Below are positions 7,448 to 14,360 of a stretch of DNA of 26,941 nt, piece by piece. Source of the stretch: an uncultured Eubacteriales bacterium (GTDB lineage Bacteria; Bacillota; Clostridia; Oscillospirales; Butyricicoccaceae); contig CAKUPI010000005.1 of the NCBI GenBank assembly GCA_934675045.1, forward strand, positions 1-26,941. The letters are read 5' to 3'. The notes beneath the pieces are model-generated. The model had not been told where the DNA came from, searched no databases, and worked only from the letters and a program-made list of their open reading frames with translations. Position 1 is the stretch's first letter. Each line of letters starts with the position of its first letter. A program made the translations under genes and the position numbers.

Positions 7448-8616
7448 AGAAAAAGTATGCCTTTCACCCCGAGCAGTACGCGGTGGGCCAAACGGAAAAA
7501 TACTACGCCGACATGGCGGCGCGCGGCTGGATTCTGGAAAAGCGCGGCGTTCATCTCAGCCGGTTCCGCCGCGGCGAGCCGCAGCGGCTCAGGTACCGCA
7601 TCGAGCTGTCGCCGTCGGCCTCGCCCGACGAGCAGGGGCTGCCGGACGAGCAGATCGCCCTGTACGAGGACTGCGGCTGGCGCTATGTGACGTCGGCGGG
7701 GCTGATCAACGTCTTTTGCGCGCCGGAAAGCAGCGATGCGCCGGAGTTTTACACCGACCCGCGCCAGCAGGCCGCCACGCTCAAGGCCCTGCGCCGCAGC
7801 TATCGCCTCGGCTGGCTGCCCATTGTGCTGGTGCTGGGCCTTTACCTGCTGCTGACAGCCTCGGTGCGCGGCAGCCTTTCCGGGGTGCTGGACGGCTGGG
7901 GCTGCGAGATTCGGCTGCGGTGGGTGCGCGTGACCTCCATCATGCTGCTGTGGCTTCTGCTGCTGGTGCAGGGAATCTACCAGCTGGTGCGCGGCGCCGT
8001 CTGCACCACGCTGCTGTACCGCCGCTTGAAAAGCGGACGCCCCATCGACCATTCGCCGGGGCGCCGGCCGGTTGTCCACCGCACGGTCAACGGCCTGCTG
8101 AACGGCCTGTGCCTTCTTTGCGTGGTGCTGACCGCCGTGCAGCTGTGCACCATCAAGCGGTACGACATGCCGGCCGCGGCCGACGGCCCGTACCTTGTGC
8201 TGCGCGACATGGGGTGGGAGGGCGAGCGCACCACCAATTACCTCGAAAAGCCCAGCACCGTTGAAAAGACCCGGTCGCTGGCGGCGCGGCAGTGGGACAC
8301 CTATGAATGTGTCGAGAGCGGCGCGGACGCGGCCGTGTGGATGTATCAGGACGTTTATCAGATGACCTCGCACGCGCGGGCGATGGACCTTGTGCCGGTG
8401 CTCATGCGCAGGGCCGTTTTCACGCGGGAGCCGGAAAGCTTTGAGCCGGCCGAGGTGCCCGGGCTGGACGCGGCGTGGCGCTGCGGCATGGAGTCGATTG
8501 CCGTGCGCGGCGATACCGTCTGGTTCATCACCTGCGCAGACCCGGGGCTGGTCGGCCCGGACGGGCTGAGGGGAGACCCGCTGCTCGCGCTGGCGCGGAA
8601 GATGGGAGGGGAATAA
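7444..8616 (+). CDS. DUF2812 domain membrane protein
   Basis: A 390-residue protein. Residues 1-100 or so match DUF2812: a start with KKYAFHPEQY, then EKYYADMAARGWILE and FRRGEPQRLRYRIEL, and WRYVTSAGLINVF. Three hydrophobic segments follow: about 120-140, 160-185 and 218-236. The rest is a C-terminal domain of about 150 residues outside the membrane or in the cytoplasm, without a motif I recognise. The function is unknown. The family is usually encoded directly after a PadR regulator, as here by a 4-bp overlap. The start at 7444 is fixed by that overlap; the frame is open upstream but only as out-of-frame reading through padR. Confidence 0.85.
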   Translation: MKKKYAFHPEQYAVGQTEKYYADMAARGWILEKRGVHLSRFRRGEPQRLRYRIELSPSASPDEQGLPDEQIALYEDCGWRYVTSAGLINVFCAPESSDAPEFYTDPRQQAATLKALRRSYRLGWLPIVLVLGLYLLLTASVRGSLSGVLDGWGCEIRLRWVRVTSIMLLWLLLLVQGIYQLVRGAVCTTLLYRRLKSGRPIDHSPGRRPVVHRTVNGLLNGLCLLCVVLTAVQLCTIKRYDMPAAADGPYLVLRDMGWEGERTTNYLEKPSTVEKTRSLAARQWDTYECVESGADAAVWMYQDVYQMTSHARAMDLVPVLMRRAVFTREPESFEPAEVPGLDAAWRCGMESIAVRGDTVWFITCADPGLVGPDGLRGDPLLALARKMGGE

Positions 8617-8617
8617 A

Positions 8618-9481
8618 ATGGAAAAGCAGCGGCGTTTGTTTTGCCAGCTCGGCCCCGCGGCCTACCGGGTTTCCGTGTGGAAGTGCCGGATGGTGCGGCA
8701 TGTGAGCAACCTGTGCAGCGCCGGGCGTCTGGCGCATCAAAAGCAGGAGGAAAGGCTGCCGCAGCTCATCTGCGCCCACCGCTCGCTCATTCGGCGCCGG
8801 CTGGGCGAGGTCGATATGCGCCTGCAGGAGAACAAGGCCGTCAATCTGGCCCTTGCCGCGCCCCGCGTGTCGGGCGTTCTCATCCGGCCGGGGCAGGTCT
8901 TTTCCTTCTGGCACCTTGTGGGGGCCTGTACGGCCCGCAAGGGCTACCGCGAGGGACTGACCATCAGCGGCGGGCAGACCCGAAGCGGCGTGGGCGGCGG
9001 CATGTGCCAGTTTACCAATCTGCTGCACTGGCTGGTGCTGCACAGCCCGCTCGACATCGTCGAGCACCATCACCACGACGCCTACGATCTCTTCCCCGAC
9101 TTCGGGCGGCAGGTGCCCTTCGGCGTGGGGACCTCCATCGTTTACAACTATCTGGATTACCGCTTTCGCAACAACACCGACCAGACCTTTCAGCTGGTGG
9201 TGTACACCACCGACACCTATCTGTGCGGCGAGCTGCGGGCCGAGCACCCCCTGGACGTCAAATACCACATCCGGGCGGAGCGGGAGTGCTTTACCTGTGA
9301 AAACGGGGTGTACTACCGCAACAACGAGGTGGTGCGGACCTGCATCGACAAGAGAACGGGGCAGTGCCTGCGGCGCGAGGTCATCAAAAAGAGCCACGCG
9401 CGCGTCATGTACGACCCGAAATACGTTTTGAACAGGGAGGGAGCTCCATGCGCCTGCGTTCGGGAGTCGACATCGAAGTGA
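8618..9481 (+). CDS. VanW family protein
   Basis: A 287-residue protein with the VanW pattern: MRLQENKAVNLALAAPRV, then LIRPGQVFSFWHLVG, a loop with GLTISGGQ, then GVGGGMCQFTNLLHWLVLH, and a late RNNTDQTFQL segment. VanW is an accessory product of VanB-type glycopeptide resistance clusters with no proven biochemical role; similar proteins occur widely in Firmicutes without vancomycin resistance genes, as here. I see no signal peptide or membrane segment. GGGAGGGG precedes the ATG, which starts one base after the previous stop. The last 34 bp overlap the start of acpS, so this gene belongs to the padR operon. It should not be read as evidence for resistance. Confidence 0.88.
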   Translation: MEKQRRLFCQLGPAAYRVSVWKCRMVRHVSNLCSAGRLAHQKQEERLPQLICAHRSLIRRRLGEVDMRLQENKAVNLALAAPRVSGVLIRPGQVFSFWHLVGACTARKGYREGLTISGGQTRSGVGGGMCQFTNLLHWLVLHSPLDIVEHHHHDAYDLFPDFGRQVPFGVGTSIVYNYLDYRFRNNTDQTFQLVVYTTDTYLCGELRAEHPLDVKYHIRAERECFTCENGVYYRNNEVVRTCIDKRTGQCLRREVIKKSHARVMYDPKYVLNREGAPCACVRESTSK

Positions 9482-9810
9482 GTGCACGTTTTGACCGCCT
9501 GCTGCGCACGCCGGCCTTTGTCCGGGAGATTTATACGGAAAACGAGCAGAGCTACATTCAAAAAAGCCCCCACCCCGCCCAGACGGCGGCCGGGCTGTAC
9601 TGCGCCAAAGAGGCCGCGGCCAAGGCGCTGGGGCGCGGGCTGTTCGGGCTGCTGCCGCGCGAGCTGGAAATCGGCCACGACGAGGCGGGAATGCCCCTGC
9701 TGCGCCTGCACGGGGCGGCGCAGGCGCGCTACGGCGGCGTGAGCTTTGCGCTGTCCATTTCGCACAGCGGAGACTACGCCGTCGCCTTTTGCGTGGCAAC
9801 GGGCGAATAA
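9448..9810 (+). CDS. acpS: Holo-[acyl-carrier-protein] synthase
   Basis: A 120-residue protein, the usual AcpS size. It moves 4'-phosphopantetheine from CoA to a serine of the acyl carrier protein, activating fatty acid synthesis. The family motifs are visible: GVDIEVSARF at the N-terminus (metal-binding Asp), CAKEAAAKALGRGLFG in the middle (Lys/Glu for CoA and metal), and LSISHSGDYAVAF near the end. The ATG has AGGGAGGG seven bases ahead and lies inside the 3' end of the VanW gene (34-bp overlap). The next gene is a YdcC-like lipoprotein, the same neighbour as in Bacillus subtilis. Confidence 0.93.
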   Translation: MRLRSGVDIEVSARFDRLLRTPAFVREIYTENEQSYIQKSPHPAQTAAGLYCAKEAAAKALGRGLFGLLPRELEIGHDEAGMPLLRLHGAAQARYGGVSFALSISHSGDYAVAFCVATGE

Positions 9811-9833
9811 CGGCAGGCTCCTTTCCATACATA
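9805..9833 (+). promoter_or_regulatory. Sigma-E-like sporulation promoter ahead of the YdcC-like gene
   Basis: GAATAAC (9805-9811) and CATACATA (9826-9833) are spaced by 14 nt. These fit the mother-cell sigma-E consensus, in which a -35 like KMATATT is followed after about 14 nt by CATACANT (5 of 7 and 7 of 8 matches by eye). The -35 overlaps the acpS stop codon. In B. subtilis, ydcC is known as a sigma-E-controlled gene, which supports the call. Confidence 0.5.
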
Positions 9834-9866
9834 TCCACCGATACTGCTTTTACGGGAGGGATCGGT

Positions 9867-10469
9867 GTGAAAAAAGGAGGAGCGCTTGCGCTTTTGCTGG
9901 CAGTCTGCCTGTCGGCGTCCGGCTGCGGCGATACGGGCGCAGACTTTGACATCGGACGGCTGCAGGCGGCCTATACGCAGGCGGAGGGAATTGCGGCTGA
10001 GGCCGCCATCACCACCCACAGCGGGGTGTTGGCCGACTATGTCATTTCGTTTACGCGAAGCGGCGGCATTTCGACCGCGACGTTGATCGAGCCGGAAAGC
10101 CTGGCCGGCATCTCGGCCCGCACCTTTGCGGGAAGGGCCGAAATCGAGTACGAGGAGGTCGCCGTCGAGACGCTGCTGCCGCCGGTCAGCGGCTTTGTGC
10201 CGGCCGACGCGCTGGCCGGCGTCATCGACGACTTGGCGGGCGGAGTCCCCGTCGATTACTGCGCCGGAGAAGCGGAAGGGGACATTGCGCTGACCTATGA
10301 GACGGACGGCGGGGAGTACGCGGGCTGCAAGCGCATCTGGCTCGACGGCGGCACGCTGGCGGTGACGCGCGCCGAGTTTTACCTCGACGGGCAGATGGTG
10401 ATGTCGATGACGGTCAGAAATCTGACCTTTTTACCGCCCGATTCGGGCAAAAACACCCAAGCCGGTTGA
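9867..10469 (+). CDS. YdcC/GerS-like sporulation lipoprotein (LolA-like fold)
   Basis: A 200-residue protein from a GTG start with GGAGG seven bases ahead. It has a lipoprotein signal: KK, a hydrophobic stretch ALALLLAVCL, then SASGC with the lipidated Cys at residue 21. The mature part has the look of a LolA-like half-barrel: AAITTHSGVLADYVISF near the start, a central helical part, and an ending with RAEFYLDGQMVMSMTVRNLTF. The sequence match alone is modest. The call rests on length, lipobox, fold pattern and place, since acpS-ydcC is conserved in Bacillus and clostridia. YdcC and GerS are sigma-E-dependent lipoproteins, GerS being needed for cortex modification and germination in C. difficile. 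A sigma-E-like promoter lies just upstream. Confidence 0.7.
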   Translation: MKKGGALALLLAVCLSASGCGDTGADFDIGRLQAAYTQAEGIAAEAAITTHSGVLADYVISFTRSGGISTATLIEPESLAGISARTFAGRAEIEYEEVAVETLLPPVSGFVPADALAGVIDDLAGGVPVDYCAGEAEGDIALTYETDGGEYAGCKRIWLDGGTLAVTRAEFYLDGQMVMSMTVRNLTFLPPDSGKNTQAG

Positions 10470-10494
10470 TCTCGGCGCGAAAAAATGATAAGAT
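10466..10494 (+). promoter_or_regulatory. Promoter of mazF
   Basis: TTGATC (10466-10471), a 17-nt spacer and TAAGAT (10489-10494) form a vegetative-type promoter whose -35 overlaps the stop codon of the lipoprotein gene. The RNA would have a leader of about 175 nt before mazF. That leader (10500-10675) holds short hairpins and a 23-codon reading frame (10600-10671), but no RNA family or gene I recognise. Confidence 0.6.
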
Positions 10495-10675
10495 AAACCA
10501 AAGCTCGACCGCCGCCGTGCGCCATTTTGTCTGCTTTTGCATAGGCTGGAATGGGAGGCAGTACGCAAAGACTTCACCGGCGCGGAAACAAAAGGTGCGA
10601 TGACTAAAACCCGCGTTCGCGTGGAAAAATACTGTTGCGGACTTGTCCGACACTTTTCCTGCGGAGCGTGAGAGA

Positions 10676-11062
10676 ATGGATCGCAATAATCCGGTACGGC
10701 GTGGTGAAATCTATTACGCCGACTTGAGTCCCGTCGTCGGCAGCGAGCAGGGCGGTATGCGGCCTGTGCTGATCGTGCAGAACGATGTGGGGAACAAATA
10801 CAGCCCGACCGTGATTGCGGCGGCCATTACGTCGCAGCAGAACAAGGCGCGGCTGCCCACCCACATCGAAATTGCGGCGCGGACCTGCGGCCTGTCGAAA
10901 AACTCGATTGTGCTGCTCGAGCAAATTCGGACACTGGACAAAAAACGCCTGCGTGAAAGAATGGGCTGTCTCGATCATGGCGCCATGCACAGGGTCGACG
11001 ACGCCATTGCCGTCAGCTTCGGCCTGCAGAGCGGGGACGTGGAAAACAGCCTGGAGGGATGA
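10676..11062 (+). CDS. mazF: MazF/NdoA-family endoribonuclease toxin
   Basis: A 128-residue protein closely matching Bacillus NdoA (EndoA), a sequence-specific mRNA interferase that cuts at UACAU in B. subtilis. The core [20 protein letters not shown] is followed by the catalytic Arg (residue 29, in [11 protein letters not shown]) and the catalytic Thr (residue 52, in AAITSQ). [11 protein letters not shown] and the C-terminal helix are also present. Nothing looks broken, so the enzyme should be active. The ATG has GGAG nine bases ahead; a TTG 33 bases earlier has none. The antitoxin gene (ndoAI/mazE) that normally lies directly upstream is not in this window, nor is alr. Confidence 0.94.
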   Translation: MDRNNPVRRGEIYYADLSPVVGSEQGGMRPVLIVQNDVGNKYSPTVIAAAITSQQNKARLPTHIEIAARTCGLSKNSIVLLEQIRTLDKKRLRERMGCLDHGAMHRVDDAIAVSFGLQSGDVENSLEG

Positions 11063-11065
11063 GGT

Positions 11066-11689
11066 TTGAAAAGCCGAAAATGGACATTGTCGCTGGCCGC
11101 CGTGCTGCTCGTCACGCTGATGACGACCTGCTATCTGGCCGTAGCCGCCGAATATGGCTCAAAAGAGGACCCGCTGGTCACGCTGAGCTACATAAACGAC
11201 GTGCTCATGCCGGAAGCCAACGCCAAAATCAACGAGGTCTTTGACCGCAAGGCAGCGGAGTTTGACGGCCTGATTTCGGATAAACTGTCGTCCATTCAGT
11301 CCGAGGTTGACAAAAGGGTGGCCGAAATGGGCGCCTCGGCTGCGCCGAGCGCCGAGCTGGTGCGGGCGGTGACTGACGCCGTTCTGGCGCAGCTCGGCGA
11401 AAGCGCGCCCGGCGGACAGACGGCGGCCAACGGCTGGAAGGTCATCAAGCTGGAAAACGGCAAGACCCTTTCCGGCGAGGTCGGCTGCGAGATTCTGCTG
11501 CGCATCGGCTCGGCGCAGTGCGTGGCCTCGGGCTCGCCGGGGCTTATCAACCTGTCGTCGGGCACCGACCTTTCAAACGGCGAGAGCCTGAGCGCCAACA
11601 ACCTGTATATCGTCACCATCAAGGGCCGCGGCATCCGCGCGACAAGCGCCGCCACGCTGCTGGTCAACGGCGCCTATACCATTCAGTAG
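11066..11689 (+). CDS. Exported protein of unknown function with coiled coil and beta-rich C-terminal domain
   Basis: A 207-residue protein from a TTG start with GGAGG close upstream, four bases after the mazF stop, so probably in the same transcript. It has a signal peptide or N-terminal anchor (KSRK, then LSLAAVLLVTLMTTCYLAV). Residues 40-90 or so are a charged helical stretch able to form a coiled coil (EANAKINEVFDRKAAEF, DKLSSIQSEVDKRVAEM). A low-complexity linker of Ala/Ser/Gly follows. The last 85 residues (about 123-207) are Gly/Ser-rich and beta-like: VIKLENGKTLSGEVGCEILLR, GLINLSSGTDLSNGE, LYIVTIKGRGIRA. I do not recognise the family. An intrinsic terminator follows. Confidence 0.8.
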   Translation: MKSRKWTLSLAAVLLVTLMTTCYLAVAAEYGSKEDPLVTLSYINDVLMPEANAKINEVFDRKAAEFDGLISDKLSSIQSEVDKRVAEMGASAAPSAELVRAVTDAVLAQLGESAPGGQTAANGWKVIKLENGKTLSGEVGCEILLRIGSAQCVASGSPGLINLSSGTDLSNGESLSANNLYIVTIKGRGIRATSAATLLVNGAYTIQ

Positions 11690-11696
11690 CCATCCT

Positions 11697-11728
11697 GCCC
11701 CGCGGGCCTTCCGGTCCGCGGGGCTTTT
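11697..11728 (+). terminator. Intrinsic terminator after the exported protein gene
   Basis: GCCCCGCGG (11697-11705) pairs with CCGCGGGGC (11716-11724) around a 10-nt loop and is followed by four T. It starts seven bases after the stop codon of the exported protein gene. Confidence 0.8.
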
Positions 11729-11749
11729 GGGCTTTGGCGGCCCGCGCCC

Positions 11750-11858
11750 GCGCAGCTTTTGAAGGAGAGAACGGGCGTTTTTGCCAAAACCTGCGCGAAA
11801 AGCCCCTTGCGCACCGCATAACCGGTTTGTCAAAGCAGCCCCGCGGGGCTGCTTTTTT
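11750..11858 (+). other. Structured stretch ending in its own terminator (small RNA candidate)
   Basis: Between two terminators, 11750-11761 and 11785-11796 form a 12-bp inverted repeat with one mismatch (GCGCAGCTTTTG against CAAAACCTGCGC). The 23-nt loop holds the Shine-Dalgarno-like AAGGAGAGAA and a small GGC/GCC hairpin. A near-perfect terminator follows at 11834-11858. No start codon fits the AAGGAG, and I find no convincing promoter, so this could also be 3' untranslated RNA from readthrough. Confidence 0.3.
11834..11858 (+). terminator. Second intrinsic terminator (no gene of its own)
   Basis: A fully self-complementary 20-mer (11834-11853; arms AGCAGCCCCG and CGGGGCTGCT) is followed by further T to 11858. 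It lies 110 bases past the first terminator, with no gene between them. Confidence 0.8.
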
Positions 11859-11862
11859 GCGT

Positions 11863-11891
11863 GCATACGGGCGGCGTGAGAAGCATATTCT
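11863..11891 (+). promoter_or_regulatory. Possible sigma-E-like promoter ahead of the unknown gene
   Basis: GCATACG (11863-11869), 14 nt, then CATATTCT (11884-11891) resembles the sigma-E consensus (5 of 7 and 6 of 8 by eye). The -10 also lies in a small inverted repeat, GAGAA-GCATA-TTCTC. The match is weak, and no vegetative promoter is visible here instead. Confidence 0.3.
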
Positions 11892-11935
11892 CTCTTAAGA
11901 CGGCCGCAGCGCGCCGGGGGACGAGGTGAGGGGAC

Positions 11936-12514
11936 ATGTATCGATGCAAGCTCTGGCTGGACGGGCAAAGCGTGGGCGAGGTCGGGTGGAGCGTGGGGGA
12001 AAAGCAGGTGTCGGTGTGGGCCGAATGCCCGTTTGAAGAGCGGTTCATTTACCGGGCCGCCGTGTACGGCACGGACGGGGAGCGGGTCTCGCTCGGCGTC
12101 ATGGCGCCGGAGCAGGGGCGTTTTCTGGTGCGCCGCACCCTTCCGCTGCACAAGGCGGCATTGCTGCTGCACGGCGCGTCCCGCATACTGCACGGCGAGG
12201 TGACGCGTACGCTGCCGGGCGAACGCCGCACGCCGCCGCTGCCCTTTGCCTTTGCCGCGATGGACCCGCTTCCGCGCCGCTACGGCGGGGACCGCGACCC
12301 GCTGCTCTGCCGGTGCGCGCAGCGGGATTCGCACGTCCGCTACAAAGTCCATGATGGGCTGGAATACCTTGTGTTTCCGCTGCGCACCGGCGGGGAAATG
12401 GCCTTTGCGCCCTTTTTCTGCCTGGTGTCGCCGGTTTGGCTCGAAGGGGCGCTGTACGGCGTTTTGTGCGTGGACAAAGAGGGGGAGGCCCGGCGCTTTG
12501 CGCCGTCGCCGTAG
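11936..12514 (+). CDS. Conserved-looking protein of unknown function
   Basis: A 192-residue soluble protein with no signal peptide or membrane segment. It starts at an ATG after GAGGTGAGGGG. I do not recognise the family. The first 75 residues read as alternating beta strands (CKLWLDGQSVGEVGW, KQVSVWAECPF, YRAAVYGTDGERVSLGVM, GRFLVRRTLPL). The middle is basic and Pro/Arg-rich with a Cys pair (LLCRCAQRD). The end again looks beta-like (LEYLVFPLRTGGEMAFAPFFCLV). The base and codon use match the neighbours. It lies 84 bases ahead of spoIIGA, where many clostridia carry ftsZ, and has a weak sigma-E-like promoter. A sporulation link is only a guess from place. Confidence 0.75.
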   Translation: MYRCKLWLDGQSVGEVGWSVGEKQVSVWAECPFEERFIYRAAVYGTDGERVSLGVMAPEQGRFLVRRTLPLHKAALLLHGASRILHGEVTRTLPGERRTPPLPFAFAAMDPLPRRYGGDRDPLLCRCAQRDSHVRYKVHDGLEYLVFPLRTGGEMAFAPFFCLVSPVWLEGALYGVLCVDKEGEARRFAPSP

Positions 12515-12549
12515 CGGTGCAAAATCAGACAGCTTTTTTCCGCACCGGC

Positions 12550-12579
12550 GGCTATACTGAAACCGGCGGGCATCGGGCG
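12550..12579 (+). promoter_or_regulatory. Possible -10 element of the spoIIGA-sigE promoter
   Basis: TATACT (12553-12558) is the only good -10 in the gap before spoIIGA. No -35 lies at the normal 17 nt. The nearest resemblance, CAGACA, lies 21 nt upstream. The spoIIG promoter of B. subtilis also has an oversized spacer (22 nt) and depends on Spo0A-phosphate, but I find no clear 0A box here. Confidence 0.3.
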
Positions 12580-12598
12580 CGCCGACGGAGGGGAAGCG

Positions 12599-13465
12599 AT
12601 GCAAATTATCTACATAGACGTGCTCTTTGTCCTGAATCTGGCCATCAACTACCTGCTGCTGTTTCTCACCGCGCGCTTCAGCGGCGTGTACGCAAAGCGC
12701 CTTCGGCTGCTTTCCGGCGCGGCGCTGGGGGCGCTGTTTTCGGTGATTCTGTTCTTCCCCGACCTGCCCGTGCTGCCGTCGGCGCTTTGCAAATGCCTGC
12801 TGTGCGCCGCCGTCACGTCGGTCGCCTTCGGTAAGCAATGCAAGGGGCACATGCTGCGCCTGTGCCTGATTTTTTGCAGCGTCTCCTTTGCGCTGGCGGG
12901 GATTGTTCTGGCGCTGGCGCTGCTGTTTGGCAAGGGGGAGACGGTGGCGCTGCGCAACGGCGTTCCCTATCTCAATATCTCGCCGAAGCTGCTGCTGCTT
13001 TCCTCGGCGGCGGCCTACGGCATTCTCGGGGCGGTTTTCGGGGGCGGAGGACTGCGCGTCGCGCGCCGCACGGCCGAGGTGGAGATCAGAGTGGGAGAGC
13101 ACAGCCTGCGCCTGCGCGCCCTTGTCGACAGCGGCAATCTGCTGCGCGATCCAATGACGGGCAAGCGGGTGGCGGTGACGGGCGGCGCGGCGCTGGCCCC
13201 GCTCTTTTCCGGCGCGGCGCGCGAGACGCTGCTGCGCTGCGCGGAGCTGGGGGCGGCCGAATGCTTCGAACGGCTGTCGGCGCTGCATCCGGGCCTTTTC
13301 AGCCTGGTGCCCTACCGCGACGCGTCAAGCGATTTCGGCCTGATTCTCGCGCTGCGCGCCGACAGCATCAAAGTGGATGGGCAGCGTCAGGACGACCTGC
13401 TGGTGGGAGCGGCGGAAAAAAGCATTGAAACGCCCGACGGGTGCATGGCGGTGTTGGGACTGTGA
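12599..13465 (+). CDS. spoIIGA: Sigma-E processing peptidase SpoIIGA
   Basis: A 288-residue protein, close to the family's usual 300. The N-terminal half is a membrane domain with about five hydrophobic segments, starting at once with [22 protein letters not shown] and running to about residue 148. The C-terminal half is a cytoplasmic aspartic-protease domain with the catalytic Asp at residue 177 in [17 protein letters not shown]. It cleaves pro-sigma-E in the mother cell after a signal from SpoIIR in the forespore. The ATG has GGAGGGG upstream. sigE follows after 16 bases, the classic spoIIG operon. Confidence 0.95.
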   Translation: MQIIYIDVLFVLNLAINYLLLFLTARFSGVYAKRLRLLSGAALGALFSVILFFPDLPVLPSALCKCLLCAAVTSVAFGKQCKGHMLRLCLIFCSVSFALAGIVLALALLFGKGETVALRNGVPYLNISPKLLLLSSAAAYGILGAVFGGGGLRVARRTAEVEIRVGEHSLRLRALVDSGNLLRDPMTGKRVAVTGGAALAPLFSGAARETLLRCAELGAAECFERLSALHPGLFSLVPYRDASSDFGLILALRADSIKVDGQRQDDLLVGAAEKSIETPDGCMAVLGL

Positions 13466-13481
13466 CAGGGAAAGGCGGGGC

Positions 13482-14207
13482 ATGAGAGTGAAAAGAAGGG
13501 ACAGAGCGCGCATCTGGATATGGCGGCTGCTGCACCGGCTGGGGCTGCGTGCGGCGCCGCCGGTGTATTACATCGGCGGGTCGGAAAGCCTGCCCGCCCC
13601 CCTGAGCGCCGAGGAGGAGCGCGCGTATCTGTCGCGCTATACCGGCAGCGAAAGGGAGATCCGGCAGGTCTTAATCGAGCACAATCTGCGGCTTGTCGTG
13701 TACATCGCGCGCAAGTTTGAAAACACCGGCGTCGGCATCGAGGACCTCATTTCCATCGGAACCATTGGGCTTATCAAGGCGGTCAACACGTACAGGGCCG
13801 ACAAAAACACCAAGCTGGCCACCTACGCCTCGCGCTGCGTGGAAAACGAAATCCTGATGCATCTGCGCAAAAACGCGGGGCAGCGGTCGGAAGTCTCCAT
13901 CGACGAGCCGCTGAACACCGACTGGGACGGCAACGAGCTGCTGCTCTCCGACGTGCTGGGCACCGAGCCGGACTGCGTCCTTCGGCCCATTGAGGACGAC
14001 GCCGACCGCGAGATTCTCGGGCGCTGCCTTACGCGCTTATCCCCCCGCGAGCGCACCATCATCACGCTGCGCTTCGGCCTGTGCGGCGGCGACGAGCTGA
14101 CGCAGAAGGAGGTGGCCGACCGGCTGGGAATTTCGCAGTCTTACATATCGCGGCTGGAAAAGCGCATCATCACGCGGCTGAAAAAAGAGATGCTGCGCCT
14201 GATTTGA
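13482..14207 (+). CDS. sigE: Sporulation sigma factor SigE (pro-sigma-E)
   Basis: A 241-residue sigma-70 family protein that directs early mother-cell transcription. It keeps a basic and aromatic amphipathic pro-sequence (about residues 1-29: [19 protein letters not shown]) ending in VYYIGGSE. By comparison with B. subtilis, SpoIIGA should cut between the two Tyr residues (29/30). Region 2 shows [35 protein letters not shown] and [19 protein letters not shown]. Region 4 has a helix-turn-helix in [24 protein letters not shown]. The ATG at 13482 has a G-rich sequence upstream, and a GTG two codons later is possible. The gap to sigG carries a notable regulatory fold. Confidence 0.97.
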   Translation: MRVKRRDRARIWIWRLLHRLGLRAAPPVYYIGGSESLPAPLSAEEERAYLSRYTGSEREIRQVLIEHNLRLVVYIARKFENTGVGIEDLISIGTIGLIKAVNTYRADKNTKLATYASRCVENEILMHLRKNAGQRSEVSIDEPLNTDWDGNELLLSDVLGTEPDCVLRPIEDDADREILGRCLTRLSPRERTIITLRFGLCGGDELTQKEVADRLGISQSYISRLEKRIITRLKKEMLRLI

Positions 14208-14291
14208 CGGGGGAAAAGGGAGAAAAATCTGCCAAAAGCGCGCTTTGCGGCAAAATACCGGACTGTCCTGCGAAAAGTGACGACAAACAAA

Positions 14292-14359
14292 AAAAGCCCG
14301 CCGTATGAAGGGCAAAACCCGAGGAAATAATGAGTATATCACACCTCGGGAGGGCTTTT
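14292..14359 (+). promoter_or_regulatory. Shine-Dalgarno-masking leader fold ahead of sigG
   Basis: In RNA read through from sigE, two helices can form. AAAAGCCC (14292-14299) pairs with GGGCTTTT (14352-14359), and CCCGAGG (14318-14324) pairs with CCTCGGG (14344-14350). Together they cover the whole sigG ribosome-binding site GGGAGGG (14348-14354) except one A. RNA started from the promoter inside this fold would lack both left arms and leave the site free. Confidence 0.65.
14303..14332 (+). promoter_or_regulatory. Sigma-F-like forespore promoter of sigG
   Basis: GTATG (14303-14307), 15 nt, then GGAAATAATG (14323-14332) fits the forespore sigma-F/sigma-G consensus (GYWTA, then GGnrAnAnTW) at 4 of 5 and all but the last base. 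The start site would fall near 14339, about 20 bases before the sigG ATG. sigG is a known sigma-F target in B. subtilis. Confidence 0.65.
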
Positions 14360-14360
14360 C

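Noticed and set aside
8618..9481. VanW as evidence for a glycopeptide resistance cluster
   Set aside because: No vanHAX, vanRS or vanY genes are present, and VanW homologs are common without resistance.
10540..10600. ACGCAAAG in the mazF leader, considered as a c-di-GMP (GEMM) riboswitch mark
   Set aside because: The partner motif GCAAACC and the required helices around it are missing.
10600..10671. A 23-codon frame just before mazF, considered as a tiny antitoxin
   Set aside because: Too short, no ribbon-helix-helix pattern, and only a poorly spaced AAGG ahead. It may be leader sequence.
12515..12598. Spo0A binding boxes before spoIIGA
   Set aside because: No sequence close to TTGTCGAA was found on either strand in the gap.
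14283..14322. Hairpin with a T-run on the minus strand before sigG, considered as a terminator
   Set aside because: No minus-strand gene exists there. The T-run reflects the A-rich arm of the plus-strand leader fold.
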